Below, piece after piece: positions 49,517 to 56,481 of a DNA stretch of 64,000 bases. This DNA comes from Gammaproteobacteria bacterium UBA7803. GTDB lineage: Bacteria > Pseudomonadota > Gammaproteobacteria > Pseudomonadales > Azotimanducaceae. The DNA is taken from the NCBI GenBank assembly GCA_002480525.1, contig DLCH01000056.1, forward strand, positions 1 to 64,000. Direction: 5' to 3'. The position numbers and the translations under genes are program-made. Under the pieces are notes generated by a model. That model ran no database searches. It had not been told where the DNA came from and was given only the letters and a program-made list of their open reading frames with translations. Each line of letters begins with the position of its first letter. The first letter of the stretch is position 1.

Positions 49517-50023
49517 ATGATCCGACGCAGACTGATCACCGCCCTGGGCCTGACGCCGCTGCTCGGCGCGGCCGCGGCCGGCCGCGCCGCCGCCGGCCCC
49601 GCGGACTTCGAGCCGCTGGACAAGTCCGACGCCCGATGGCGCGACATCCTGCCGGCCGACCGCTACCGGATACTGTTCGAGGAACAGACCGAACGGGCCT
49701 TCACCAGCCCGCTGAACGACGAGAAGCGCCCCGGCATCTACCTCTGTGCCGCCTGCCGGCTGCCGCTGTTCAGCTCGGCGGACAAGTTCGACTCCGGCAC
49801 CGGCTGGCCGAGCTTCACCCGGCCCATCGAAGGCAGGGTGGGCACCAAGACCGACTTCAAGCTGATCTGGCCCCGGACCGAGTACCACTGCGCCCGCTGC
49901 GGCGGGCACCAGGGCCACGTGTTCGACGACGGCCCCGAGCCCACCGGCCAGCGCTGGTGCAACAACGGCCTCGCCCTCGAGTTCGTCCCCGAAGGCGAGC
50001 CTCTGCCGGAGCTGCGGACATGA
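49517..50023 (+). CDS. msrB: Peptide-methionine (R)-S-oxide reductase, exported
   Basis: Repairs R-methionine sulfoxide in proteins. The 168-residue protein has a Tat-like or Sec leader (RRRLITALGL near 3, Ala-rich to 26), so it acts in the periplasm. Core motifs: YLCAACRLPLFSS near 75 and YHCARCGGHQGHVF near 118 (two zinc CxxC pairs), GTGWPSF near 96, and the catalytic RWCNNGLAL near 148 (RYCxN in most relatives; Tyr to Trp here). It is followed by REP repeats and then msrA. Confidence 0.93.
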   Translation: MIRRRLITALGLTPLLGAAAAGRAAAGPADFEPLDKSDARWRDILPADRYRILFEEQTERAFTSPLNDEKRPGIYLCAACRLPLFSSADKFDSGTGWPSFTRPIEGRVGTKTDFKLIWPRTEYHCARCGGHQGHVFDDGPEPTGQRWCNNGLALEFVPEGEPLPELRT

Positions 50024-50043
50024 CGCCACTGCCACCCGCCCCT

Positions 50044-50263
50044 GTAGGAGCGATCTCCAGATCGCGATCAACCGCTCCCCCCAACTCCGTGGGAGCGGTC
50101 TCCAGCCCGCGATCAGGACCCGCCCCCCTCTTGGTAGGAGCGGTCTCCAGACCGCGATTCGTTCCCGGGACGGGCCAGTTCGCTGGCCGTGAGGAAATCG
50201 CGATCTGGAGATCGCTCCCACGGCGGGGTCGAGGGTGGGTCGCGATCTGGAGATCGCTCCTAC
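50044..50263. repeat. REPIN-like cluster between msrB and msrA
   Basis: Forward copies at 50044-50068 (arms GCGATC/GATCGC), 50089-50113 (GCGGTC/GCCCGC, one mismatch) and 50134-50158 (GCGGTC/GACCGC), spaced exactly 45 bp apart, then inverted copies at 50197-50221 and 50239-50263 (GCGATC/GATCGC). The loops are TCCA in all. The last copy ends 14 nt before the msrA ATG. Confidence 0.92.
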
Positions 50264-50277
50264 GAGGCGCACTGGTG

Positions 50278-50838
50278 ATGCTGGCGCTGGTCTCCTGGCC
50301 GGCGGCGGCGGAGGACGCCACGGCCATCTTCGCCGGCGGCTGCTTCTGGTGCATGGAACCGCCCTACGACCAGCTCGACGGGGTCAAGTCCACCACCTCC
50401 GGCTACATCGGCGGCCACGTCGACGACCCCACCTACGAGCAGGTGAGCGCCGGCGGCACCGGCCACGCGGAGGCCGTGAAGGTGGTCTACGACCCGGAGG
50501 TGGTCAGCTACGAACGGCTGCTGGCCGTGTTCTGGCGGAACGTCGACCCGCTCACCGCCAACCGGCAGTTCTGCGACGCGGGCAGCCAGTACCGCAGCGC
50601 GATCTTCTATGTCGACGAGCGCCAGAAGACGCTGGCCGAGGAGTCCCTGGAACAGGTCGCGGCCCGCTTCGACGAGCCCGTGGTCACCGAGATCAACCCG
50701 GCCGGCACCTTCTATCCCGCCGAGGACTACCACCAGGACTACTACGAGAAGAACCCGCTGCGCTACAAGTTCTACCGCTACGGCTGCGGCCGGGATCAGC
50801 GCCTGGAAGAAGTCTGGGGCGACGAGGCCGGCGGCTGA
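50278..50838 (+). CDS. msrA: Peptide-methionine (S)-S-oxide reductase, probably exported
   Basis: Repairs S-methionine sulfoxide. The 186-residue protein (from ATG 50278) has GGCFWCMEPPYDQLDGV near residue 21 (catalytic Cys), SGYIGGHVDDPTYEQVS near 41, TGHAEAVKVVYDPEVVSY near 60 and the C-terminal YYEKNPLRYKFYRYGCGR resolving Cys region. A short hydrophobic N-terminus (MLALVSWPAAAEDA) resembles a clipped signal; a GTG at 50275 adds one residue. REP sequence lies directly upstream, so the true start may have been altered. Paired with exported msrB. Confidence 0.92.
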   Translation: MLALVSWPAAAEDATAIFAGGCFWCMEPPYDQLDGVKSTTSGYIGGHVDDPTYEQVSAGGTGHAEAVKVVYDPEVVSYERLLAVFWRNVDPLTANRQFCDAGSQYRSAIFYVDERQKTLAEESLEQVAARFDEPVVTEINPAGTFYPAEDYHQDYYEKNPLRYKFYRYGCGRDQRLEEVWGDEAGG

Positions 50839-50847
50839 GACCGGGCC

Positions 50848-51585
50848 TCAGCCGTGCCGCAGCATCGGCAGCCACAGCAGCGCCAGCCCGGCGAAGAACC
50901 ACGCCACGGGCACCAGGTCGTCGCGCCGCCGGGCTTGACGGTTGATCTCCGGCATCAGGTCCGATGCGCCGATGTAGAGGAAGTTGCCCGCGGCGAACGG
51001 CACGAGCCAGCCGGTGTCGACGCCCCGGGCCAGCGCCCAGGCGAGCAGCGCGCCCACCAGGAACGTCAGCCCGGACGCCAGATTCAGCAGCAGTGCCCGG
51101 CGCCGGCTCCACCCGCCGTGGGTCAGCACCGCGAAGTCGCCGAATTCCTGGGGCACCTCGTGCAGGGCCGCGGCCAGCCAGGCGGTGATGCCCAGCCGGT
51201 AATCCGCGAGAAACGCGCTGGCGATGGCGAGGCCGCCCAGGAAGTTGTGCAGCCCGTCGCCGATCAGGATCAGGTAGGTGAACGGCTCGGCCTGCAAGCC
51301 GTGCTTGCGGTGGCGGCGGTGCAGGAGCTGCTCCAGCACGAAGAACGTGGCGAAGCCGGAAGCCACCAGGGTCCAGGCCAGCCAGGTCTCCCCCACCGTC
51401 TCGAGCCCTGCCGGAAGCAGGTGGAAGAAAGCCCCACCGAGCATCGATCCGGCGGCCAGCGCCACCAGCGGAATGCGAGTGCGCTCCAGCCGCGGCGCGC
51501 CGAGCATCGCCGTGAGCCCGCCCACCAGCGCAATGGCGCTCATGGCCAGCCCGCCGCCGACGATCCAGATCAGGTCTTCGAGCAT
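50848..51585 (-). CDS. ZIP family metal transporter
   Basis: Divalent metal (zinc or similar) transporter of the inner membrane. The 245-residue protein has about eight hydrophobic segments and the ZIP metal-site helices HNFLGGLAIASAFL near residue 115 and LHEVPQEFGDFAVLTHGG near 140 (HNxxxGxAI and HExPxExGD). A cytoplasmic LLHRRHRKHGL His-rich loop lies at 88-97. The ATG at 51585 is chosen for GGGAGGG just upstream. Tail-to-tail with msrA, 9 nt apart. Confidence 0.9.
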   Translation of the reverse strand: MLEDLIWIVGGGLAMSAIALVGGLTAMLGAPRLERTRIPLVALAAGSMLGGAFFHLLPAGLETVGETWLAWTLVASGFATFFVLEQLLHRRHRKHGLQAEPFTYLILIGDGLHNFLGGLAIASAFLADYRLGITAWLAAALHEVPQEFGDFAVLTHGGWSRRRALLLNLASGLTFLVGALLAWALARGVDTGWLVPFAAGNFLYIGASDLMPEINRQARRRDDLVPVAWFFAGLALLWLPMLRHG

Positions 51586-51649
51586 TGGCCCTCCCACGCG
51601 CCGTCATCGTAAAGTGGCGCCTCGCCGAATCCCAGGAGCACCCCGGCCC

Positions 51650-51841
51650 ATGTGGCACACCGAGACCGCCGACGTCAGCTGCCCCTACTGCGGAGAGTCC
51701 ATCGAGGTGGTGGTGGACCCGTCCGAGGACGCCCAGAGCTACATCGAGGACTGCTCGGTGTGCTGCCGGCCGATGGTGCTGTCGGTGAGCATCTCCAGCA
51801 GCGGCACGCCCCGGGTGCTCGCGGCCCGGGACGACGACTGA
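51650..51841 (+). CDS. CPXCG-motif cysteine-rich protein
   Basis: 63-residue protein with two CxxC-type pairs: VSCPYCGESIEVVVD near residue 10 and EDCSVCCRPMVLSV near 34, a zinc-ribbon-like knuckle typical of the CPXCG family. The acidic tail (ARDDD) is usual. Function unknown. Its start (ATG 51650) follows CAGGAGCAC. Divergent from the ZIP gene and 115 nt before the glycosyltransferase start. Confidence 0.88.
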   Translation: MWHTETADVSCPYCGESIEVVVDPSEDAQSYIEDCSVCCRPMVLSVSISSSGTPRVLAARDDD

Positions 51842-51956
51842 GCTTGAGGCGGGACAGCGCCAGACGTTACCATTCGCCCGCCTCCGCACCGTGACCGAAC
51901 CCCGGCCGCGCCGCGGAATCAGCCCGACCGCGGACCAAGAGATCCGAGATCCTCCA

Positions 51957-52982
51957 GTGCGGCTCCTAATCATCACAGATGCCTGGTTTCCCCAGATCAA
52001 CGGGGTAGTCAGAACCCTGTCAACGACCCGTGACAAGCTCATCGAGCGCGGTCACCAGGTCGAGGTGCTCGGACCCGACCGGTTCCGCAACATGCCGTGC
52101 CCGACCTATCCGGAGATCCGCCTGGCCCTGTGCACCCCGGTGAGCGTCGGCCGGCACATCGAGGCGGCGGCGCCGGACGCCGTGCACATCGCCACCGAGG
52201 GGCCCCTGGGCTGGGCTGCCCGGAGCTGGCTGAAGCGCCGGCGTCTGCCGTTCACCAGTTCGTTCCACACCATGTTCCCCCAGTATCTGAAGCTGCGTTT
52301 CGGCCTGCCCGAGACGGTGAGCTTCAGCGGCATCCGGCGCTTCCACGACGGCGCCCGGGCCACCATGTATTCCACCCCGACCCTGCGGGCCATGCTCGAG
52401 GAGCACGGCTTCGGCAACCTGAAGCGCTGGGTGCGCGGGGTCGACACCGACGTGTTCTGCCCGGGGCCCGCCGAGCCGCTGCCCTACGAACGCCCGATTC
52501 AGCTCTACGTGGGCCGGATCGCGGTGGAGAAGAGCATCGAGGACTTCCTGCGCCTGGACACCCCCGGCACCAAGGTGGTGGTCGGCGACGGCCCCCAGCG
52601 CGAGGAGCTGACGGCCCGCTATCCCGAGGTCAAGTTCCTCGGCACCCGGCGCGGCGACGACCTGGTGCGCCACTACCGGGCCGCGGACGTGTTCGTGTTC
52701 CCGTCCCGCACCGACACCCTCGGCCTGGTGATGCTGGAGGCCATGGGCTGCGGCGTGCCGGTGGCGGCCTATCCCGTGCAGGGGCCGCTGGACGTGGTGG
52801 GCGACAGCGGCGCCGGCGCGCTGGACGAGGATCTGGCGGCAGCCGTGCAGCGGGCGATCGGCACGGACCCGGAGGTGTGCCGCAACCGCGCGCTGCAGTT
52901 CTCCTGGGACCAGTCGGTGGACGAATTTCTGGACAATCTGGTGCCCTGGCCCGCGCGGGCACTGCAAGGAGAGACGGCATGA
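51957..52982 (+). CDS. Glycosyltransferase family 1, SqdX-like (sulfoquinovosyl transferase candidate)
   Basis: 341-residue GT-B-fold glycosyltransferase. Motifs: IITDAWFPQINGVVRTLSTT near residue 5, VHIATEGPLGWAARSWLKRR near 75, SFHTMFPQYLKLRFG near 98, LYVGRIAVEKSIEDFLRL near 183 and DVFVFPSRTDTLGLVMLEAM near 243 (E-x7-E nucleotide-sugar site). This arrangement is that of SqdX/SQD2-type and related lipid glycosyltransferases. It overlaps sqdB by ATGA, which favours transfer of sulfoquinovose to diacylglycerol. GTG 51957 is taken; GTG 51891 is possible. Confidence 0.85.
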   Translation: MRLLIITDAWFPQINGVVRTLSTTRDKLIERGHQVEVLGPDRFRNMPCPTYPEIRLALCTPVSVGRHIEAAAPDAVHIATEGPLGWAARSWLKRRRLPFTSSFHTMFPQYLKLRFGLPETVSFSGIRRFHDGARATMYSTPTLRAMLEEHGFGNLKRWVRGVDTDVFCPGPAEPLPYERPIQLYVGRIAVEKSIEDFLRLDTPGTKVVVGDGPQREELTARYPEVKFLGTRRGDDLVRHYRAADVFVFPSRTDTLGLVMLEAMGCGVPVAAYPVQGPLDVVGDSGAGALDEDLAAAVQRAIGTDPEVCRNRALQFSWDQSVDEFLDNLVPWPARALQGETA

Positions 52983-54208
52983 AGATCCTCGTACTCGGCG
53001 GAGACGGGTTCTGCGGTTGGCCGACCTCGCTGCACCTCTCGCAGAAGGGTCACGACGTGGTGATCGTCGACAACCTGGCCCGGCGCAACATCGACAACGA
53101 GCTGGAGGTGCAGAGCCTCACCCCCATCCAGACGCCGACGGTCCGCCGCCGCGCCTGGCAGGAACTCACCGGCCGGGAGATCGGCTTCGAGCGCCTCGAC
53201 GTCGCCCTGGAGTACGACCGCCTGCTGGCGCTGATCCAGCGCGAGCGTCCGGACGCCATCGTGCACTTCGCCGAGCAGCGCGCCGCGCCGTACTCCATGA
53301 AGTCGTCCTGGCACAAGCGCTACACGGTCAACAACAACCTGAACGCCACCAACAACGTGCTGGCGGCCATCGTCGACTCCGGCCTCGACATTCACCTGGT
53401 GCATCTCGGCACCATGGGCGTGTACGGCTACTCCAGCGTGGGCGTGCGCCTGCCGGAGGGCTACCTGACCGTGAAGATGACCAACGACGACGGCGAGGAC
53501 GTGGAGCAGGAAATCCTGTACCCGGCGAATCCGGGCAGCGTCTACCACATGACCAAGACCCAGGATCAGCTGTTCTTCGCCTTCTACAACAAGAACGACG
53601 CGGTGCGCATCACCGACCTGCACCAGGGCATCGTCTGGGGCACCCAGACCCGGGAGACCCGCCTCGACGAGCGCCTGATCAACCGGTTCGACTACGACGG
53701 CGACTTCGGCACCGTGCTGAACCGCTTCCTGATGCAGGCCGCCATCGGCTTTCCGCTCACCGTGCACGGCAGCGGCGGCCAGACCCGGGCGTTCATCCAC
53801 ATCCAGGACACCGTGCGCTGCATCGAGCTGGCCGTGTCCAACCCCCCGGCCCGCGGCGACCGGGTGAAGATCATGAACCAGCTCACCGAGACCCACCGGC
53901 TGATCGAGCTGGCGAACATGGTCTCGGAGATGACCGGCGTGCCCATCGAGCACGTCGAGAACCCGCGCAAGGAAGCCGACCGGAACGACCTGGCGGCCTC
54001 CAACGAGGGGCTGCTGGGGCTCGGCCTGAACCCCACCACCCTGCGCCAGGGGCTGCTGGACGAGGTCACCGAGATCGCCCGCAAGTATGCGGATCGCTGC
54101 GACCGGGAACGCATTCCCTGCGTTTCCCACTGGAACCGCGACCGTGCCGAAGCCGCCACCCGGCCCAACGGCGGCGCGGCCCGGTCGGACGGCGCCTCCG
54201 CCGGCTGA
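52979..54208 (+). CDS. sqdB: UDP-sulfoquinovose synthase
   Basis: NAD-dependent short-chain epimerase that joins sulfite to UDP-glucose. The 409-residue protein has MKILVLGGDGFCGWPTSLHL (NAD site), the SQD1 signature VHFAEQRAAPYSM near 97, VHLGTMGVYGYSSVGVRLPEG near 141 and SVYHMTKTQDQLFFAFYNKN near 182 (YxxxK), followed by ITDLHQGIVWG. The tail after 390 is low-complexity. With the upstream SqdX-like gene it forms a two-gene sulfolipid unit; no other sqd genes are near. Confidence 0.93.
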   Translation: MKILVLGGDGFCGWPTSLHLSQKGHDVVIVDNLARRNIDNELEVQSLTPIQTPTVRRRAWQELTGREIGFERLDVALEYDRLLALIQRERPDAIVHFAEQRAAPYSMKSSWHKRYTVNNNLNATNNVLAAIVDSGLDIHLVHLGTMGVYGYSSVGVRLPEGYLTVKMTNDDGEDVEQEILYPANPGSVYHMTKTQDQLFFAFYNKNDAVRITDLHQGIVWGTQTRETRLDERLINRFDYDGDFGTVLNRFLMQAAIGFPLTVHGSGGQTRAFIHIQDTVRCIELAVSNPPARGDRVKIMNQLTETHRLIELANMVSEMTGVPIEHVENPRKEADRNDLAASNEGLLGLGLNPTTLRQGLLDEVTEIARKYADRCDRERIPCVSHWNRDRAEAATRPNGGAARSDGASAG

Positions 54209-54235
54209 CCATCGCCGGCGCCCGGCTCAGCCTGC

Positions 54236-54256
54236 CCGATCCGCCCGGCGGATCGG
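54236..54256 (+). terminator. Hairpin after sqdB
   Basis: CCGATCCG/CGGATCGG stem (8 bp, loop CCCGG) in the 79-nt gap between sqdB and epmB. It has no T run; a weak terminator or processing site. Confidence 0.35.
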
Positions 54257-54287
54257 CGGCCGGCCGGTCAGCCCGCCACCACCGACC

Positions 54288-55241
54288 ATGCATCTGATCC
54301 GCGATACCGCCGAGCTGCTCGACCGCCTGGGCCTGGACCCCGCCCTGCTGCCGGCGGCGCGGCGCGCGGCCGAGCTGTTTCCGCTGCGGGTGCCGCTGGC
54401 TTTCGTCGAGCGCATGCGGCCCGGCGACCCCCGGGACCCGCTGCTGCGGCAGGTGCTGCCGCTGGAGGACGAACTGGCCGAGGTGCCCGGATTCGCCGCG
54501 GATCCGGTGGGTGACGATGCCGCCCTGGTCGCCGGCGGCGTGCTGCACAAGTATCGCGGCCGGGCGCTGCTGGTGACCACCGGCGCCTGCGCCGTCCACT
54601 GCCGCTACTGTTTCCGCCGGCACTTTCCCTATGCCGACGCCAACGCCTCGGCCGATGGCTGGCAGAGCGCCCTCGACTACCTGCGCAGCCAGCCGGACGT
54701 CACCGAGGTGATCCTGAGCGGCGGCGACCCGCTCACCCTGTCCGACCGGCGCCTGAAAACCCTCGCCGACGCCCTCGCCGACATTTCCCATCTGCGGCGG
54801 CTGCGCGTCCACACCCGGCTGCCCATCATGAACCCGGCGCGCATCGAGGACGCCCTGCTCGACTGGCTCGCCGGCACGAGGCTCGATCCGGTGATGGTGA
54901 TCCACGCCAACCACGCCAACGAGATCGACGCGACGGTGGCGGAAGCGCTGGCGCGGCTCGGATCACGCGGGGTGACGCTGCTCAATCAGGCGGTGCTGAT
55001 GCGCGGCGTGAACGACTCTGCGGATGCCCTGGCGGACCTGTCCGAACGCCTGTTCGAGGCCGGGGTGCTGCCCTACTACCTGCACCTGCTGGACCGGGTG
55101 CGCGGCGCCGCCCACTTCGAGGTGCCCGAGGCCGAAGCCGTGGCCCTGCACGCCGAGGTCGCCGCACGCCTGCCGGGCTATCTGGTGCCGAAGCTGGTGC
55201 GCGAGATCGCCGGGGAGCCGGGCAAGACGCTGATCCTCTGA
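54288..55241 (+). CDS. epmB: EF-P beta-lysylation protein EpmB (lysine 2,3-aminomutase-like)
   Basis: Radical-SAM enzyme that converts L-alpha-lysine to R-beta-lysine for EF-P modification. The 317-residue protein has the cluster motif CAVHCRYCFRRHFPY near residue 100 (CxxxCxxC), EVILSGGDPLTLSDRR near 138 and LRVHTRLPIMNPARI near 168, and is short like EpmB rather than catabolic KamA. EpmA and EF-P genes are outside the window. The ATG at 54288 is chosen because the EpmB N-terminus begins there. Confidence 0.93.
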   Translation: MHLIRDTAELLDRLGLDPALLPAARRAAELFPLRVPLAFVERMRPGDPRDPLLRQVLPLEDELAEVPGFAADPVGDDAALVAGGVLHKYRGRALLVTTGACAVHCRYCFRRHFPYADANASADGWQSALDYLRSQPDVTEVILSGGDPLTLSDRRLKTLADALADISHLRRLRVHTRLPIMNPARIEDALLDWLAGTRLDPVMVIHANHANEIDATVAEALARLGSRGVTLLNQAVLMRGVNDSADALADLSERLFEAGVLPYYLHLLDRVRGAAHFEVPEAEAVALHAEVAARLPGYLVPKLVREIAGEPGKTLIL

Positions 55242-55308
55242 CGACGCCGCCCATTCCCTGAACTTCTGACCCTGCCACCCCCGCTCCTACGGGGGATGGC
55301 GGCCCGAG

Positions 55309-55390
55309 CAGGAGAATCGCGCCCCGGGCCGGGCCGATGCCGGCCCGGCCAGGAGAATCGCGCCCCGGGCTGGGCCGATGCCGGCCCGGG
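55309..55390. repeat. Two 41-bp tandem repeats
   Basis: Units at 55309-55349 and 55350-55390 share CAGGAGAATCGCGCCCCGGG and the following TGGGCCGATGCCGGCCCGG region with one difference (C/T). They lie between convergent epmB and the SDR gene. A half REP (CCGCTCCTAC, 55281-55290) sits just before them. Confidence 0.88.
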
Positions 55391-55403
55391 CGCGGGAGCA
55401 GGC

Positions 55404-56393
55404 TCAGACGCTGATGGTCTCGCCCTCGCCCAGGCTGCCGCCCAGGAACCCGGGGTTCTGCAGCCGCTGCACGAAATCGGGCGCGTAGGCCTCTTCCGGC
55501 GCGGCCCGCACCGCGGCGTCGAGCTGCACCGCGTCCTCGCCCACCAGAATCCGCCAGCGGTTCTCGCGCACGCCGTCGAGAATGATGGTCGCGGCGTCCG
55601 CCGCCGACAGCGGCGCCTTCTCGCGGAAGTCCACGGCCTGCTGATGCATGGCGGCGCGGATGTGCTCGTCGGGCAGGTTGTCGACGGGCATGCCCCGGGC
55701 CTTCAGGCGCTCGCGGGTCTGGGCCACCTCGTCCGCGCTCATCTCCATGGCGTCGTGGCCGCGCAGCACCCGCATGCTGTTCTCGACGATGGAGGTGCCG
55801 ACGTGGCCGGGCATCACCACCGAGGCGTTCACGTGGGGGGCGTTGACGGCGAGGTCCGTGATCAGCGCCTCGGTGAAGCCCTTCACGGCGAACTTGGCGG
55901 CGCAGTAGGCGGTGTGCGGAATGCCGGGGCCGATGCTGGCCCAGAAGCCGTTGACGCTCGAAGTGTTGACGATGTGGCCCTCCGGCGCGGCCACCAGCAG
56001 CGGCAGGAAGGCGCGGCTGCAGTAGTAGACCCCGTACCAGCACACGCCGAACGTACGCTCCCAGTCCTCCCGGTCGTCTTCCAGGAAGCTGCCGCCGCCG
56101 CCGATGCCGGCATTGTTGAACAGCAGATGCACGTGATCGGTGTCGTGCTGCTCGAGCACCTCGTCACGGAAGCGCAGCACGTCGGCCTCGCTGGAGACGT
56201 CGCAGCGATGGATCGTCACGTTGACCCCGGTGCCCGCCTTGCCGCACAGCGCCTGAGTCGCCTCCAGGTTGTCCTGGGACACGTCGCACAGCGCCAGATG
56301 GCAGCCGGCCTGGGCGAGCTGCACGGCCAGCTCACGGCCCATGCCGCTGCCGCCGCCGGTGATCACGGCCAGCCTGTTCTCGAATTCCTTCAT
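55404..56393 (-). CDS. SDR family NAD(P)-dependent oxidoreductase
   Basis: 329-residue classical short-chain dehydrogenase. Motifs: AVITGGGSGMGRELAVQL near residue 9 (TGxxxGxG), LLFNNAGIGGGGSFL near 92 (NNAG), IVNTSSVNGFWASIGPG near 142 (catalytic Ser) and AYCAAKFAVKGFTEAL near 165 (YxxxK). Substrate unknown. The length and C-terminal 80-residue extension fit SDRs paired with flavin monooxygenases. It is divergent from the monooxygenase over 88 bp with a shared palindrome, so the two probably act on the same compound. Confidence 0.92.
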   Translation of the reverse strand: MKEFENRLAVITGGGSGMGRELAVQLAQAGCHLALCDVSQDNLEATQALCGKAGTGVNVTIHRCDVSSEADVLRFRDEVLEQHDTDHVHLLFNNAGIGGGGSFLEDDREDWERTFGVCWYGVYYCSRAFLPLLVAAPEGHIVNTSSVNGFWASIGPGIPHTAYCAAKFAVKGFTEALITDLAVNAPHVNASVVMPGHVGTSIVENSMRVLRGHDAMEMSADEVAQTRERLKARGMPVDNLPDEHIRAAMHQQAVDFREKAPLSAADAATIILDGVRENRWRILVGEDAVQLDAAVRAAPEEAYAPDFVQRLQNPGFLGGSLGEGETISV

Positions 56394-56429
56394 GGTGGTT
56401 CCCCCCGGGACAACGAAGCAAAGCGTGTG

Positions 56430-56445
56430 TTATACCATGTTCTAA
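56430..56445. promoter_or_regulatory. Palindromic operator candidate between SDR and monooxygenase genes
   Basis: TTATACCATGTTCTAA is a 16-bp imperfect palindrome (pattern TTAnAnCATGnTnTAA, 6 of 8 pairs symmetric) in an AT-rich patch. It overlaps TATAAC on the minus strand (56429-56434), a -10 candidate for the SDR gene, so a repressor bound here could control both genes. Confidence 0.5.
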
Positions 56446-56481
56446 ATTTGCGGTTTTGCCGACCACCCAGGGGAGACAGCC

